Source: Pseudoips prasinana
Lineage: Eukaryota; Arthropoda; Insecta; Lepidoptera; Nolidae
Assembly: GCA_951640165.1 (NCBI GenBank)
Contig: OX621264.1
Coordinates: 7,631,001-7,695,000 of the forward strand
DNA: 64,000 nt
Direction: 5' to 3'
Under the pieces are notes generated by a model. It was not told where the DNA came from, did no database searches, and saw only the letters and a program-made list of their open reading frames with translations. The position numbers and the translations under genes are program-made. Numbering within the stretch: the first letter of the stretch is position 1; each line of letters begins with the position of its first letter. This document shows positions 10,205-20,165 of this stretch, in pieces.

Positions 10205-10770
10205 TAATATTATAAATGAGATCAGCAGGCCAAGCAAAGTAAAGGACATTGCCCCAAGAATTGCCAAGCTAAAGTGTCAGTGGACGGGGCACATAGCCAG
10301 TATAGCCGACGTCCGATGGGGCAGAAAGGTCCACGAGTGGCGACCATGAACCGGAAGACGAAGCGTGGGCAGGCCCACTAGAAGATGATGACGATCTTGT
10401 GAGGATCGCTGGAAGTCGCTGTAGCGCAGAATGGCAATAGCGAAGATCTTTGGGGGATGCCTTTGTTGTTTTTTTTACCTGTCTTTTGTCACCTGATGGC
10501 AAGTGATCACCGCCGCCCACGCAGACCCGCAACACCAGAGGTGTCACGGGTGCGTTGCCAGCCTTTAAGAGTCAGTATACAAGTGTGGCTGAACCTTCCC
10601 CCACCACCACCACCTTACTCACACGCAGAAACATAACATTAAAGTTATTATTAAGGAATGTCTTCTGCAAGGTGGAGGTACTTCCCCAGTCGGGCTGCTC
10701 TTTCAGCGAATGAACGCTTTCCCTACCCCGCTTCTGGCGTCTTTCGGCTGATATGATGATAATGATTTAA
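10205..10770 (+). pseudogene. RTE ORF2 C-terminal fragment split by a LINE tail
   Basis: The reading KLKCQWTGHIA, VHEWRP-like and RRSVGRPTRR continues to GGGGGATGCCTTTG at 10465, then is interrupted. At 10737 the RTE end resumes with GCGTCTTTCGGCTGATATGA. The interruption (10466-10736, minus) is a family L3 LINE end, identified by CACCTGATGGCAAGTGATCA and CGCCGCCCACGCAGACCCGC. The L3 copy is therefore the younger of the two. Confidence 0.7.
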
Positions 10771-10804
10771 AATTAAAAAGGTTAATCTTAAAAATATATA
10801 CAAA

Positions 10805-11026
10805 GGGCTCTACCGGCTAAGTCGCCGAACATCGATTTCTTAAATGGCGTTCTAATAAATAAAGGTTAGTTAAATCGACATCCATGACCACATCTGACGT
10901 CATAAATGGTCCGGAATCGATTGTCAACGTTATAGCCGATTTGACGATTGATTGTCATATTATACCTTTATTTATTTGAACGCCATTTAAGAAATCGATG
11001 TTCGGCGACTTAGCCGGTAGAGCCCC
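10805..11026. mobile_element. Foldback MITE family M2, complete copy
   Basis: It runs from GGGCTCTACCGGCTAAGTCG to CGACTTAGCCGGTAGAGCCCC-type ends, with arms of about 55 bp including AAATCGATGTTCGGCGAC at the right and GAACATCGATTTCTTAAATG at the left. The middle has CATTTATGACGTCAG-like sequence shared with the copy at 3119. It is the best-preserved copy in the window. Confidence 0.85.
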
Positions 11027-11467
11027 AGCTATTAGATCAAATCCAAGTTGGTTTATATATTAAACCTGGTGTCTTACAAAACAGATCGGTCTTTAAATCT
11101 CCAGTTAGTCGTGTGCGGCCTATTAAAAATAACCATTGTTTTCGCTTATAATTACTATAATCTCAGTAGTAGATTGTACAAAGAATGGTTCATGCTTTCT
11201 CTGTGATAATTTTAAAGTCAATAAGTACCTCTATGTGTGTATCATCTAAAAATGAACCCACTTCCATTTGTAACGAAGTTCTTGAACGCGGCTTGCTGTT
11301 GAACTTGACACGTAACATGCTTCCTGTTTATTTATATTACTCTGAAATTTATTTAAATTACTATAAATGTTATTATGATTATTATGATGTAACTTTGTCA
11401 ACCATACACTGGCAGAATATAATGTTCCAACAATAAAAAAATTAAGAACTGTATTTTGTTTTCACCA
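11027..11467. other. Unassigned stretch
   Basis: An 83-codon open frame crosses 11185-11436 but has no features of a real protein and lies in AT-rich sequence. I see nothing else. Confidence 0.35.
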
Positions 11468-11745
11468 TACATCTGAGGTGCTTATAGCTAGATGCTCTTA
11501 CCGGTTGGCAAGGTTAAGCAACTAGACTCACGGTCAGTCCATAGATGGGTGACCACCAAAGGGGTTTTATTTTTGAGCGTCTCGGTGCTTCGGAGGCGCT
11601 TCTTTAGCTGTCGGTCCCGGTAGTAGCCAATAGGCAACAGTCGTTAAGCTATGTCCGAGGCCTACTGGGCGGTTTGAACAACTCTGTCACTAGGTTAACC
11701 ACTGCCCAAACGATAAGTAAGCAAGATCTATATATAAATATTTTG
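11468..11745 (+). repeat. 5S rRNA-like SINE (family V), near full length
   Basis: The head has GCTCTTACCGGTTGGCAAGG, TTAAGCAACTAGACTCACGG and TCAGTCCATAGATGGGTGAC. These line up with the 5S rRNA internal promoter (AAGTTAAGCAAC..., ...TTGGATGGGTGACC). The body has GTGCTTCGGAGG and CTGTCGGTCCCGG; the end has TTGAACAACTCTGTCAC then CACTGCCCAAACGATAAGTA. It would be transcribed by RNA polymerase III and moved by a LINE. Confidence 0.75.
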
Positions 11746-11794
11746 ATTGATTGGTTAATTAATAAAGTTGAAACTGATGAGGTATAGTACCTAC

Positions 11795-11940
11795 ACAGCA
11801 AGTTTAAGGGTTAACGACTACAGCCGGGACCGACAGCTTAACGTTCCCTCCGAAGCAAATTCAGAAATAAAACCACTTTTGCAGTCACCCATCTTTACAC
11901 TGACCGCGTGCCTACGGAAACAACTTCAGAGAGCATCTGG
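11795..11940 (-). repeat. 5S rRNA-like SINE fragment (family V)
   Basis: The opposite-orientation partner of the copy at 11468: ACCGACAGCTTAACG, CCTCCGAAGCA, AGAAATAAAACCACTTTTG and CAGTCACCCATC read as the middle of family V on the minus strand, with the distal parts lost. Confidence 0.65.
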
Positions 11941-11984
11941 GTTTAAAAAAAATGTAACTATTTTTATTCCAAGTTATACAATTT

Positions 11985-12445
11985 ATAATTATTATATCAT
12001 CCGCCAAACTGCACAGCAGTTTGTGGGCAGTAAGCTCCTTTTAAAAAACAAATTACAATTATACACTTCTAAACTTTCGCGAATCATATAAATCATTATT
12101 AACAGGTATTAACGCGACTAACCTTTATTGTTATTTTAACTGGTAGCATGCTACTTTAGCTGCTTATTTTAACACTGTTAAGGCCGGTTACACACTGCAC
12201 TAACGGAGTCCACATTTTTGACCGACTGTACACATCGTGGTGTTAAATGTTAGTGCAGTGTGTAACCGGCCTTAACAGTGTGATAAACGATCAGTGAGGG
12301 TAGTTAAATACTCTATGCCCTCAGAAGCGTAGCAACACCGCACCGCTGCGCCAGTCAGCCCGTAACCACGATCAATGCAACTTGGTCGAAACGTCGTGAA
12401 AATAACGATAAAGGTTCGTCGCGTTAATACCTGTTAAACAATGTT
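11985..12445. repeat. Nested inverted repeats with a Penelope-like scrap
   Basis: The outer arms are AACAGGTATTAACGCGACTA (from 12103) and its reverse near 12425-12440. Inside lie perfect 32-bp arms at 12173-12204 and 12249-12280 (part: GGCCGGTTACACACTGCAC). The right side also holds ATCAATGCAACTTGGTCGAA ACGTCG, the motif of the Penelope-like family seen at 41520-41942 and 61335-61470. A small foldback element seems to sit inside a larger one. Confidence 0.6.
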
Positions 12446-12654
12446 TATAAATTACAATTAACGAATACAACATATCTATTTAGATTAGACGAACTTTACG
12501 TACTATTGGCCACCACTTAAACCGTACTTAGACCATGAAATGAGTTAACAATAAATCTAACGAATATAAGTTTGCATTGCGGTCTGGATTAGCGCCTGAA
12601 TATCATAGACAATTCGATTCTAGAGCATGGCTTTAAGGCAAGGTAATACTGGCC

Positions 12655-12775
12655 CGGCTTGACAGAGTTAATGACTTGTGACTGGCCTGTTGATTTGGTG
12701 GTTAGTGACCCTGACTACTAGGACGGAGGTCAGGGGTTCGATCCCCACCCACGATTCAAAATAATATAAAATAAT
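12655..12775 (+). repeat. tRNA-type SINE head (S2)
   Basis: GGCCTGTTGATTTGGTGGTT (box A-like) is followed by GGGGTTCGATCCCCACCCAC (box B-like). This is the tRNA-derived head of a SINE with no tail; the spacing resembles a tRNA but no anticodon stem closes, so it is not called a tRNA gene. Confidence 0.65.
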
Positions 12776-12784
12776 TAGATCATC

Positions 12785-13370
12785 ATCATGTCAGCCAAAG
12801 TACGTCCACTGCTGGACAAAAGGCTCCCAAAAGAATGGGGGATATGGTACAAAAGCGCCACGGTTGGCAGACGGATTGGCGATCGCAGCATGATGGTCAT
12901 AGAAACGCTGCTTCCCGATCTCTGATAGGTAGTCCCTCGCGCGGCGTCTAGCTGGCGTCTCCCCGGCTAGGCGCCGCCCCGGGGATCGCTGGCGTTTGGA
13001 GAAAGGGCACTCCACTCGTCTTGTATAAGCGGTCCCAGGAAGAGTTAACCTGCTGTAGCTCAGGTTGCCTAAACGCGCTTGTGCGTGATGGGGAGGGGGG
13101 AGGCATTCGGGCCCCTCCCGTCCCCGGGGGAGAGTCTCAGACGCTCCGTGTACGGCGGGGGCACTGGCGAGATCATTCACGAGTACCCAGAGCCCCCGCT
13201 ACAGGCACTGTGAGGCTGGCTACCGTGGTGGTTTTAGTGGGTCGGCCCTACACAACGTGTAAAACAAAAAAAAGGTAGTCCCTCGCACGATTTCTACGCC
13301 CCCCACGGGATGAAATGGGATGATGATACTCTATGCCGTCACCACACAGCTTGTAAATAATTAGATGCGG
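12785..13370 (-). pseudogene. LINE C-terminal fragment (family R-b) with R1-like insertion
   Basis: The outer sequence reads, in reverse, the same tail as 2895-3118: ATCATCCCATTTCATCCCGT and GGACTACCTATCAGAGATCG on the minus strand, ending in the TCCAGCAGTGGACGTAC word. It is split at 12928-12940, where the insertion with its direct repeat begins. Confidence 0.6.
12941..13273 (+). mobile_element. A-tailed LINE 3' end (R1-like) with 13-bp target duplication
   Basis: This GC-rich insertion ends in an A8 tail and is flanked by GGTAGTCCCTCGC at 12928-12940 and 13274-13286, a perfect 13-bp duplication. Blocks such as TTGTATAAGCGGTCCC, GCCTAAACGCGCTTGTGCG, GAGCCCCCGCTACAGGCACT and GGTGGTTTTAGTGGGTCGG recur in reverse at 47203-47376 and 47780-47950. 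GTGGTTTTAGTGGGT before the A tail resembles R1-clade LINE ends. It is 5' truncated and non-coding. Confidence 0.75.
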
Positions 13371-13424
13371 AATTTAAACATTATGGAAACTCTAAGACAA
13401 CAAAGTTATTCTTAAGATTTTACT

Positions 13425-13665
13425 TTATCGTTTGGGCAGTGGTTACGCTAGTGTCAGAGTTGTTCAAGCCGCCCAGTAGGCCTCTGACATGACTTAACGA
13501 CTGTTGTCTGACATCTACAACTGGGACCGACAACTTAACCTGCTCTTAAAGCACGTGGATGCTCAGAAATTAAACCACTTTGGCAGTTACCCATCTATAG
13601 AACGACCGCTTGTTTACGCGCTTTACCTGAGTGAGTCCAATTGGCTCTGACTGCCTCCCAATATT
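13425..13665 (-). repeat. 5S rRNA-like SINE (family V)
   Basis: It has TTTGGGCAGTGGTTACGCTA, GTGTCAGAGTTGTTCAAGCC, GACCGACAACTTAACC and CAGTTACCCATCTATAGAAC, i.e. the family read on the minus strand. The 5S-like head is partly worn. Confidence 0.65.
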
Positions 13666-13949
13666 AATGTTTAACTTCACCCGTACCAATAGTTGTTCCC
13701 ATAAAAAATCATATTAATCTCTTGTCAAAAAACTGACATGAAAGTACAGTGACCACGTCACTGGAAACACGTCATACGAAAACTACCGCTATTGCCTATG
13801 AAATAAAGACACTGTTGAAGTTGAACTGTGTACACCGACGTAGAGTCGACGGTACGTAGTAACAATGCGTAAAGAGACAACACGCAACTTGATTGCCACA
13901 GTAAATATTCAGAAGGTAAAGTTGTTTTAATCTAGAAAGTGCATGCTAC
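13666..13949. other. Flank of the LTR element
   Basis: Unassigned AT-rich sequence up to the CTAC target duplication (13946-13949). Confidence 0.4.
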
Positions 13950-14263
13950 TGTAAGCACACTCGCAGCTGCAAGAGGTATTTCTGTACGGGATCTAGGGAG
14001 ATCTTCTCAATAATAACACATATATTCACAACCAATCACTGATTTTATTGAAATAAAATTAGATTCACAATGTTTACTTTAGCACACCATTTTTATAACT
14101 CCTGACAAAAATCAATCAAACGTAACACCATACTTTTTATTTGATTCGAATTCGATTCTCATTTTAAAAGCTAAGTTTAGTTATTTTAATAAAATGACCA
14201 GAGCTACTAGCTATCTTGATAAAAGAGGTTTTATTCTATAGGAGGGCAGGTAATATCATTACA
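13950..14263 (-). repeat. 3' LTR
   Basis: 314 bp, TGTAAGCACACTCGC to ATCATTACA on the plus strand; matches the other LTR except at 14174. The right-hand copy is the 5' LTR of the element. Confidence 0.95.
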
Positions 14264-14276
14264 TCACCCCCTCCCC
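14264..14276 (-). promoter_or_regulatory. Polypurine tract
   Basis: On the element strand GGGGAGGGGGTGA lies directly before the 3' LTR, as expected for the primer of plus-strand DNA synthesis. A T run precedes it. Confidence 0.8.
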
Positions 14277-16261
14277 AAAAAAAAATTTTGGAAGTCTTGA
14301 AACACTTCCAAAATTCTGTTACCTTCCTACATTATAACTGTCTACCTATGTTGGGAGTTATCAAATACATAGGTGCAATAAAAAAGAGTAGAATTGAACC
14401 CAGGACCCACTGAAAGTCTAGCAAATGGGAGTATGAGTCCGACTTGCTCAAAGTATAAAAATAACCAACCAAAAATTATACTTTCAAGGCCCTAATTCTA
14501 CTTTCCTAACACTAGCTAAACGCTACCTAATTATAGCTATGCTAGCTAAAATAAAATATTAGTCAACCTTCACACACAATAGCTTCAATGATCATACTTG
14601 GTCCTATCACCAAGTAAAAGTACAGAAATAAAAAAAATGAAATTAAATTAGTACAACTATTAACCATTTAATACATAAATCATAAATTAATGATCTGAGA
14701 ATAATTATTTTAAAAGGGCAAACTTAATTATAACAACTGGTTAAAAGTTTAATCCAAATTAAATTATCACAACAGTTGACCGTTCAACTAAATTATTAAT
14801 GATAATCTGAAATAATTAATTAGAACAAGTGGTTAAAAATTAATTTAAGCATGTATAAAAGTTGGCTAATGGCTATCCTATTATAAAACCTAACTGCTAA
14901 ACTATCCAAAATAATTGATAACAAAAAGATATTAATCTTATCAATCAGGGATGGGGTTCCAGAGAGTCAGGTCAGGACCATGATGGAAGATCATATACCA
15001 ACCAAGATTAATGAAAAATAAATATCCCATTTATACCAATTAACCTATTATATTACCTATTTGTCCCCAGACATGAAAATAAAAGTGTTAGGTAGAATAG
15101 AAAACCCATCAACATCATGGAGCCCATGAGGTTCTCCCACATCTATAGTCTACTATGTGCCAGATGTGTGATGCAAATGAATAATTAAATTCTATCACCC
15201 ACTCTTAACTACTGACGGAAATATCCCCTTAATCTACGCTTCACCCATTTCCTAACTCCCTATCTCTACCTGGATATTTACTTCTTGTAAATCCCGTTAT
15301 TCATTTTCCGATCTTCCATCATGTCCATTGTGGTTGTACTGGATTATGTAAACTGGAACACCGCCCCTGGTCATCGTTGCTCTCGTACGTTTCACATGAA
15401 AACAAAATTTATGCGCGAAAGTATATTCATATATTTGACAAATAAAATAAAATTGTAAGTATAAACATTCTCATCAGTAACATAAGTAAACGGCTTATAT
15501 ATTCAACCACTGCCGTAACAATAGCAATAAAACTCGCAGTCTTATCGCAGCGCCATCTACCGGGTCTATTAACAAATCTAAGTTACCGAAAGACATTTGA
15601 TTGGGTGCAAAAAAATTATCCAAATAAACATAAAATTAAATTATTGTTACTAAAAAAATAGATAGGGCTTGGTAGTAGAATGGTGAATTTAAAGTTTTAT
15701 TTAATTTTTTTTTTTTTTTTTTTTAAAGGCAAATATTTAGTAGTGGTTCACCCTTAAACTTAAGGTAAAAAAAAATATTCGCCAGATATTCATACAAAAT
15801 TTTATGCGAATCGGGCCAGCCGTTTCGGAGATGTTTGGTCGCAAACACCGTGACATGATAATTCCACATTTTTGATGTAATCTATAAATATCGTGTGTTT
15901 TCTGGCATAAACAACATAATAACAGGACTTGGTTAGTCTAGGAGGCTTTCATTGCTTCTCCAGACAATGAACATCCTGTGTGTGTGCCCCAAAAACGACT
16001 CTTTTCAGGGTAACACCTGATAATCATGTAGCAGCGCCACTTATACATCATCACCACCAATAAAATAAGTCATAAGTGTGATGACTATAGTCAATCATAA
16101 CCAGTATTAAAATTATGAAAATATTTGGGCTACGCCCATGTCCAGCAGTGGACAACATTAATATTATAATTTTATGCTAATCGTACAATGTTAAATAACA
16201 ATAACGGAACAAATAAAATAACTCTCATTAGACATAGGAGCCCAGCATACCAAGTATTTAT
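14277..16261. other. Non-coding interior of the LTR element
   Basis: About 2 kb downstream of the Gag frame with no open coding sequence and no trace that I recognise of reverse transcriptase. The middle holds a Helitron-like copy (15497-15895); the rest is AT-rich. Confidence 0.6.
15497..15895 (-). mobile_element. Helitron-like element, family H3, diverged
   Basis: CTGCCGTAACAATAGCAATA AAAC, later TTATGCGAATCGGGCCAGCC and GTTTCGGAGATG, and the end CACCGTGACATGATAATTCC parallel the ends of the element at 8606-9759. A T run of about 22 bases lies in the middle. The copy is much more diverged than the LTRs, so it was probably inherited within this LTR lineage rather than inserted after this copy landed. 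Confidence 0.5.
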
Positions 16262-17827
16262 TCAAATCTCCCTTGTCTGGAATGATTTCATCCGATTGAT
16301 ATGTACTGTGTCGGATCTATTCCGTCCAGGTTTTCGTACCATATAAGTGACATCACTTACGCGTCTAACCACCACCCATGGTCCTATAAATGAACGTTGT
16401 AATTCGTGGTTCTTACCAGAAAATCGTCCCGAAGAGCGTATGATAACCAAATCTCCCGACCGGAACTCTCTCCTTGTTCTCCTGTCGTAGTTGACCTTTT
16501 CCTTGTGACGTACCTGAGTTATGTTATATACCGCTTTTGTCGTTAAATTGCCCAACGAAGTGACCTTATCATCACTAACTCGATCTCTCTTTCTTTCATA
16601 GACTTCGCTATTAATTACTGGCGAAGAATTCTTATTTACTACAAAGTTATTATTCTTACCGATCTTCTTGTCAAACTTTTGGTGAAATTTGACATGACTG
16701 TCAGAATTTTTTTCAAAACAATTAAAAACTCTTTGGTCTTGGCAAAAATAGACCACTTCCGTGCCAATGACTATTCTACTCTTAGCAAAATCCATGACAA
16801 CAGCATTCGCATTCAAAAAATCTCGTCCTAAAATAAAATGGCATGCAAGTTCTTCTATTATATAAATATTATTACAAAATTCCTTACCGTTAATATAAAA
16901 ATTAAATTTAGCTGTTCCAGTCGTATCGATCGTCCTTCCATCAACGCCTTGTATAGAGCCGACTGCAGTTCCTGTCGAACCTAATCCTAATCTACGCGCC
17001 ATCGTTCCCGACATACATGACACCGCAGCTCCCGTGTCTAAGAGAGCTGGACATGAATTGTTCTTGTACATAACCCTAATATACGGTATACTATTACTAA
17101 AACTATTAAAAAAATTGAATACTTCCTTTGTTTGAGCGCCATTTTCACACGTCGCCTCGTTCTGCTGACTCGAAGCTGCCTGATGTGTGACGTTCAATGC
17201 CGCCGACGTTCTTTTCCCCCCCAGCGTCACATATCTGGAGTTGGCTAATGGTTGACGTTCTGGTCCCGCTTGCACATGTGGTGTCGGGTAACGCCTCGTA
17301 TTATATGATGGTATGTAGAACTTATCATCATCATTTGGCTTTAAATCTTTCATATCGTAAATATCTTTTAACTGTACAATTAATTTCTTTAATTGTTTTT
17401 TATCTTCTATTAGTGAGGTTGCTAGTTTATGTTTGTAAAATGGTGCCGATGATTTAATAAACTGTATAATAAATTTTCTTTCATCTTTTATTTCGGCCTT
17501 GAAAGCTAGTTCTTGCAACCTATAAAAATATCCTAAAATGTCTTCATCATAGTTCTGTCTCGTCATATAAAATTCTTCTGTATAGTCAATATTTGCTGGG
17601 AATTCCTCTAGAAAATACTTTTCAAGGTCGGCAAATTCTGTTGCCGTATCTACTATTATATTGTAGAACGATAACGCTGCTCCTTGTAGAAAAGACGGGA
17701 TGATCGCTACTTTTTCTTCATCTGATAATTTTTTCACAATGGCAAATCTTTTAAATTGTTTGAAAAACTCCTTCGCATCTTGTTCTAATCCACTAAATGG
17801 CTGAATCTTCGTACTTATCGATTCCAT
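16262..17827 (-). CDS. Gag-protease fused to integrase C-terminal tail
   Basis: A 521-residue frame. Residues 1-180 are Gag-like (opening MESISTKIQPFSGLEQDAKE, then YFLEEFPANIDYTEEFY and FYRLQELAF), the capsid-type region that packages element RNA. No CCHC zinc knuckle is visible. Near residues 260-350 is a retropepsin fold with the catalytic motif LLDTGAAVSC and the distal HFILGRDFL. Instead of reverse transcriptase the frame passes through a charged linker into YDRRTRREFRSGDLVII, SFIGPWVVVRRV and DTVHINRMKSF, the GPF/Y-type integrase tail. An in-frame deletion of the pol core explains this. The start is the first ATG after the primer binding site. The frame is intact, so a protein could be made; by itself it cannot reverse transcribe. 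Confidence 0.9.
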   Translation of the reverse strand: MESISTKIQPFSGLEQDAKEFFKQFKRFAIVKKLSDEEKVAIIPSFLQGAALSFYNIIVDTATEFADLEKYFLEEFPANIDYTEEFYMTRQNYDEDILGYFYRLQELAFKAEIKDERKFIIQFIKSSAPFYKHKLATSLIEDKKQLKKLIVQLKDIYDMKDLKPNDDDKFYIPSYNTRRYPTPHVQAGPERQPLANSRYVTLGGKRTSAALNVTHQAASSQQNEATCENGAQTKEVFNFFNSFSNSIPYIRVMYKNNSCPALLDTGAAVSCMSGTMARRLGLGSTGTAVGSIQGVDGRTIDTTGTAKFNFYINGKEFCNNIYIIEELACHFILGRDFLNANAVVMDFAKSRIVIGTEVVYFCQDQRVFNCFEKNSDSHVKFHQKFDKKIGKNNNFVVNKNSSPVINSEVYERKRDRVSDDKVTSLGNLTTKAVYNITQVRHKEKVNYDRRTRREFRSGDLVIIRSSGRFSGKNHELQRSFIGPWVVVRRVSDVTYMVRKPGRNRSDTVHINRMKSFQTREI

Positions 17828-17907
17828 GATTCCTTATTTTTCTTTTTAGTTTTCTTGTATAATCTCTCTCCCCTTTGAAAACTTCAAAATCTTTTCAACT
17901 ACCAAAA

Positions 17908-17921
17908 GGCGCCTTCCACCA
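17908..17921 (-). promoter_or_regulatory. tRNA primer binding site
   Basis: Directly after the 5' LTR the element strand reads TGGTGGAAGGCGCC, which would pair with a tRNA 3' end finishing CCA. I cannot say which tRNA. Confidence 0.75.
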
Positions 17922-18235
17922 TGTAAGCACACTCGCAGCTGCAAGAGGTATTTCTGTACGGGATCTAGGGAGATCTTCTCAATAATAACACATATATTCA
18001 CAACCAATCACTGATTTTATTGAAATAAAATTAGATTCACAATGTTTACTTTAGCACACCATTTTTATAACTCCTGACAAAAATCAATCAAACGTAACAC
18101 CATACTTTTTATTTGATTCGAATTCGATTCTCATTTTAAAAGCTATGTTTAGTTATTTTAATAAAATGACCAGAGCTACTAGCTATCTTGATAAAAGAGG
18201 TTTTATTCTATAGGAGGGCAGGTAATATCATTACA
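17922..18235 (-). repeat. 5' LTR
   Basis: 314 bp, identical to 13950-14263 except at 18146. On the element strand it starts TGTAATGATATTACC and ends CTTACA. Confidence 0.95.
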
Positions 18236-18239
18236 CTAC

Positions 18240-18700
18240 CTATCTTGTCTGTAGTAGAAGACATGTGAAATTATTACACTTTTTTAATTTCAATATGACT
18301 GCACAACAAATACAATAAAACTTAACAACTACTACTACAATAAAAATTACGACATAAAATACAATAATTAAGAAGATATAAATTAAACCTAAACAATGTC
18401 AAGAGATATAATAAATAAAATATAGTTATATGTCAATTTTTCTTTCTTTGTCCACAAAAAATCCTTTATTGTATAATATGTTTTTTCTAAAAGCCATATT
18501 TTAAGATTTTGTTTAAACATATTTAGCGGAAGATTTTTTATAGGCTCCGATAGAGCATTATAGACCTTGATACACATGGCATATGGACTTTTTAGGAACA
18601 TAGTCGTATTGGGTACTCTATCAATAACTAGCCGGTCCCCTTTTCTAGTGCTTCTCGGAAATTTCGCCTTTATAATGTTAGTGTGATATGCAGGTATTTA
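18240..18700 (-). pseudogene. LINE ORF2 C-terminus and 3' UTR (Jockey/CR1 group)
   Basis: The minus frame ending at 18389 gives KVYNALSEPIKNLPLNMFKQ, then IWLLEKTYYTIKDFL. This YN-LP-FK-LK pattern is the end of Jockey/CR1-type ORF2. Similar ends lie at 44880-45210, 28690-28953 and 51741-52200. The LTR element sits just beyond its 3' side. 5' truncated, dead. Confidence 0.65.
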
Positions 18701-18797
18701 GAAATATATATGTATGTTTATCAGTTATCTGGTCGCCATAGTACAGGCTCTACCTAGTTTAGGATGGCAGCGTGTTAGTTGACCCAAGATATTCATT
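18701..18797 (-). repeat. SINE tail fragment (S2 body)
   Basis: TTTATCAGTTATCTGGTCGC, CATAGTACAGGCTCTACC and TTAGTTGACCCAAGATATTC match the SINE-body words at 24275, 59160 and 59690. Confidence 0.5.
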
Positions 18798-18995
18798 AAT
18801 TCACGTAGGTTCTCGAGTGGCGACCACGATCCGGAAGACGCAACGTTGGCAGGCTCCCTACAAGATGGACCGATGATCTTGTGCGGGTCGCTGGAAATCG
18901 ATGGATGCGGATAGCGCAAGACCGGCAATTGTGGAGATCTTTGGGGGAGGCATTTGTCCAGCAGTGGACGTCTTTCGGCTGATATGATGATTCAT
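18798..18995 (+). pseudogene. RTE ORF2 C-terminal fragment
   Basis: Encodes EWRPRSGRRNVGRLPTRWTD, then DDLVRVAGNRWMRIAQDR and LWRSLGEAFVQQWTSFG, the same C-terminus as 7160-7490 but without stops in the readable part. Ends in the GATATGATGAT tail. Confidence 0.75.
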
Positions 18996-19014
18996 TAATT
19001 ATTATTACTATTAA

Positions 19015-19255
19015 TTACTATGGCCCATAGTTCGTACAACCGATGGCCGCTGGGATTGCAAGATTTTTGAGTGGCGACCACGAAACGGAATACGCAGAAT
19101 GGGCAGGCCCCTACGTGGTGGACCGATGATCTGGAGAGAGTTCGCTGGAAGTGGATGATTGCGGGGAGCGCAAGACCGGAAATTTTGGAGATCTTCGGGA
19201 GGCCTTTCTCGAGCTGTGGGCATTCATCGGCTGATAAGATGGTGATGATTATGAT
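19015..19255 (+). pseudogene. RTE ORF2 C-terminal fragment, diverged
   Basis: Reads MAHSSYNRWPLGLQDF, EWRPRNGIRRMGRPLRGGP-like and WTDDLERVRWKWMIAGSA, then the worn QQW end and a GATAAGATGGTGATG tail. It belongs to a different subfamily from the adjacent 18798 copy, so this is a second insertion, not a duplicate. Confidence 0.65.
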
Positions 19256-19860
19256 TTCTATGGACATTTTATTCATCTGTCTATCTATGTTAGTACGCTA
19301 AGATGTTGCCGTTCGTCCGATTCAAGATTAGAGGGACTAAGTTACTAATAAGTACTACCTATTGAATAATAAAATTGATGAAATCTATGCGTAAACGCAA
19401 CGAAGCCTCAGTTGTGTGCATCAAGCGTATCTCTCTGTACTTCCCGTTAACTACATCTTTACACAATCGTCGCGTGCGCACTTCAATTAGCGCCAATTCA
19501 CGTTTCGCGGCGCTTCGAAGCAAATCAACTATTGAACTCTGAGCTTTTAAGTAGCCCAACTGCTTCGGAGAATTTATCAGAAAGATTTGAGATTGATTTG
19601 CTGTGTATATGATATCTACCGCTTTGGGACTAGGTTCAACGCCACATTGATAATGTACCTTCATATTAAATACAAAATTAATATGGAGTTAACATCTCTT
19701 GAGAATGGTCCGTGGAGGATTGAATCACGTGTTGGGTATCGTACCGGAGGCGCATGTAATTTTTATATTGTCCTTCTTGCATGTGAATATTTTTGCGGGC
19801 GGGAGAGTGGTGCATATTGCATCCCGGCTTAATTAAACTGACAATTAGGGGAATTAACGC
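19256..19860. other. Unassigned stretch before the DNA transposon
   Basis: Overlapping frames of 76-101 codons are present on both strands, none with recognisable domains. No repeat matched within the window. Confidence 0.4.
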
Positions 19861-19864
19861 TATA

Positions 19865-20078
19865 TCGTCGGGGATAGTGCAAATCCGCGTATCTAGCATT
19901 GGATAATTCCGCGTATCTGACAAATGTAGCCAATTTTCAATTTCGCGGGCATTCCACGTAAGATCCCGATTGGCAGCCTTCTCGCTGACGTGACTTTCGT
20001 TCGACCAATAGAAAGCAAGAATTCGCCCAAAAACAATTCTGCGTATCTACAGACGGCAATTGACAATACCGCGTATGT
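19865..20078. repeat. Left inverted end and subterminal CCGCGTATCT repeats
   Basis: The decamer CCGCGTATCT occurs at 19885-19894 and 19909-19918, with near matches at 20039-20048 and 20069-20078. Inverted versions are at the other end (23668-23677, AGATACGCGG; 23692-23701, AGATTCGCGG). Clusters like this are usual binding sites for a transposase. Confidence 0.7.
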
Positions 20079-20165
20079 CATCAGGTGTCATTGGGAGCGT
20101 ATTTTGTGGTTTATTTTTGTTGTTAAACTCAGTATTTACGTTGAAAATATTAATTACAACATCAG

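Larger units (their letters stand above)
13950..18235 (-). mobile_element. Complete Ty3/Gypsy-type LTR retrotransposon lacking pol core
   Basis: Two 314-bp direct repeats (13950-14263 and 17922-18235) start TG and end CA and differ by one base that I can find (14174 against 18146). CTAC occurs immediately outside each end (13946-13949, 18236-18239), a 4-bp target duplication. The coding strand is minus: primer binding site next to the right LTR, purine tract next to the left LTR. The only long frame is Gag-protease joined to an integrase tail. At 4286 bp the element is short for the group because the reverse transcriptase, RNase H and integrase catalytic regions are absent, so movement would need a partner. 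Confidence 0.95.

Noticed and set aside
16262..17827. Envelope or virus-like gene in the LTR element
   Set aside because: The frame is Gag, protease and integrase tail only; no envelope-like region is present.
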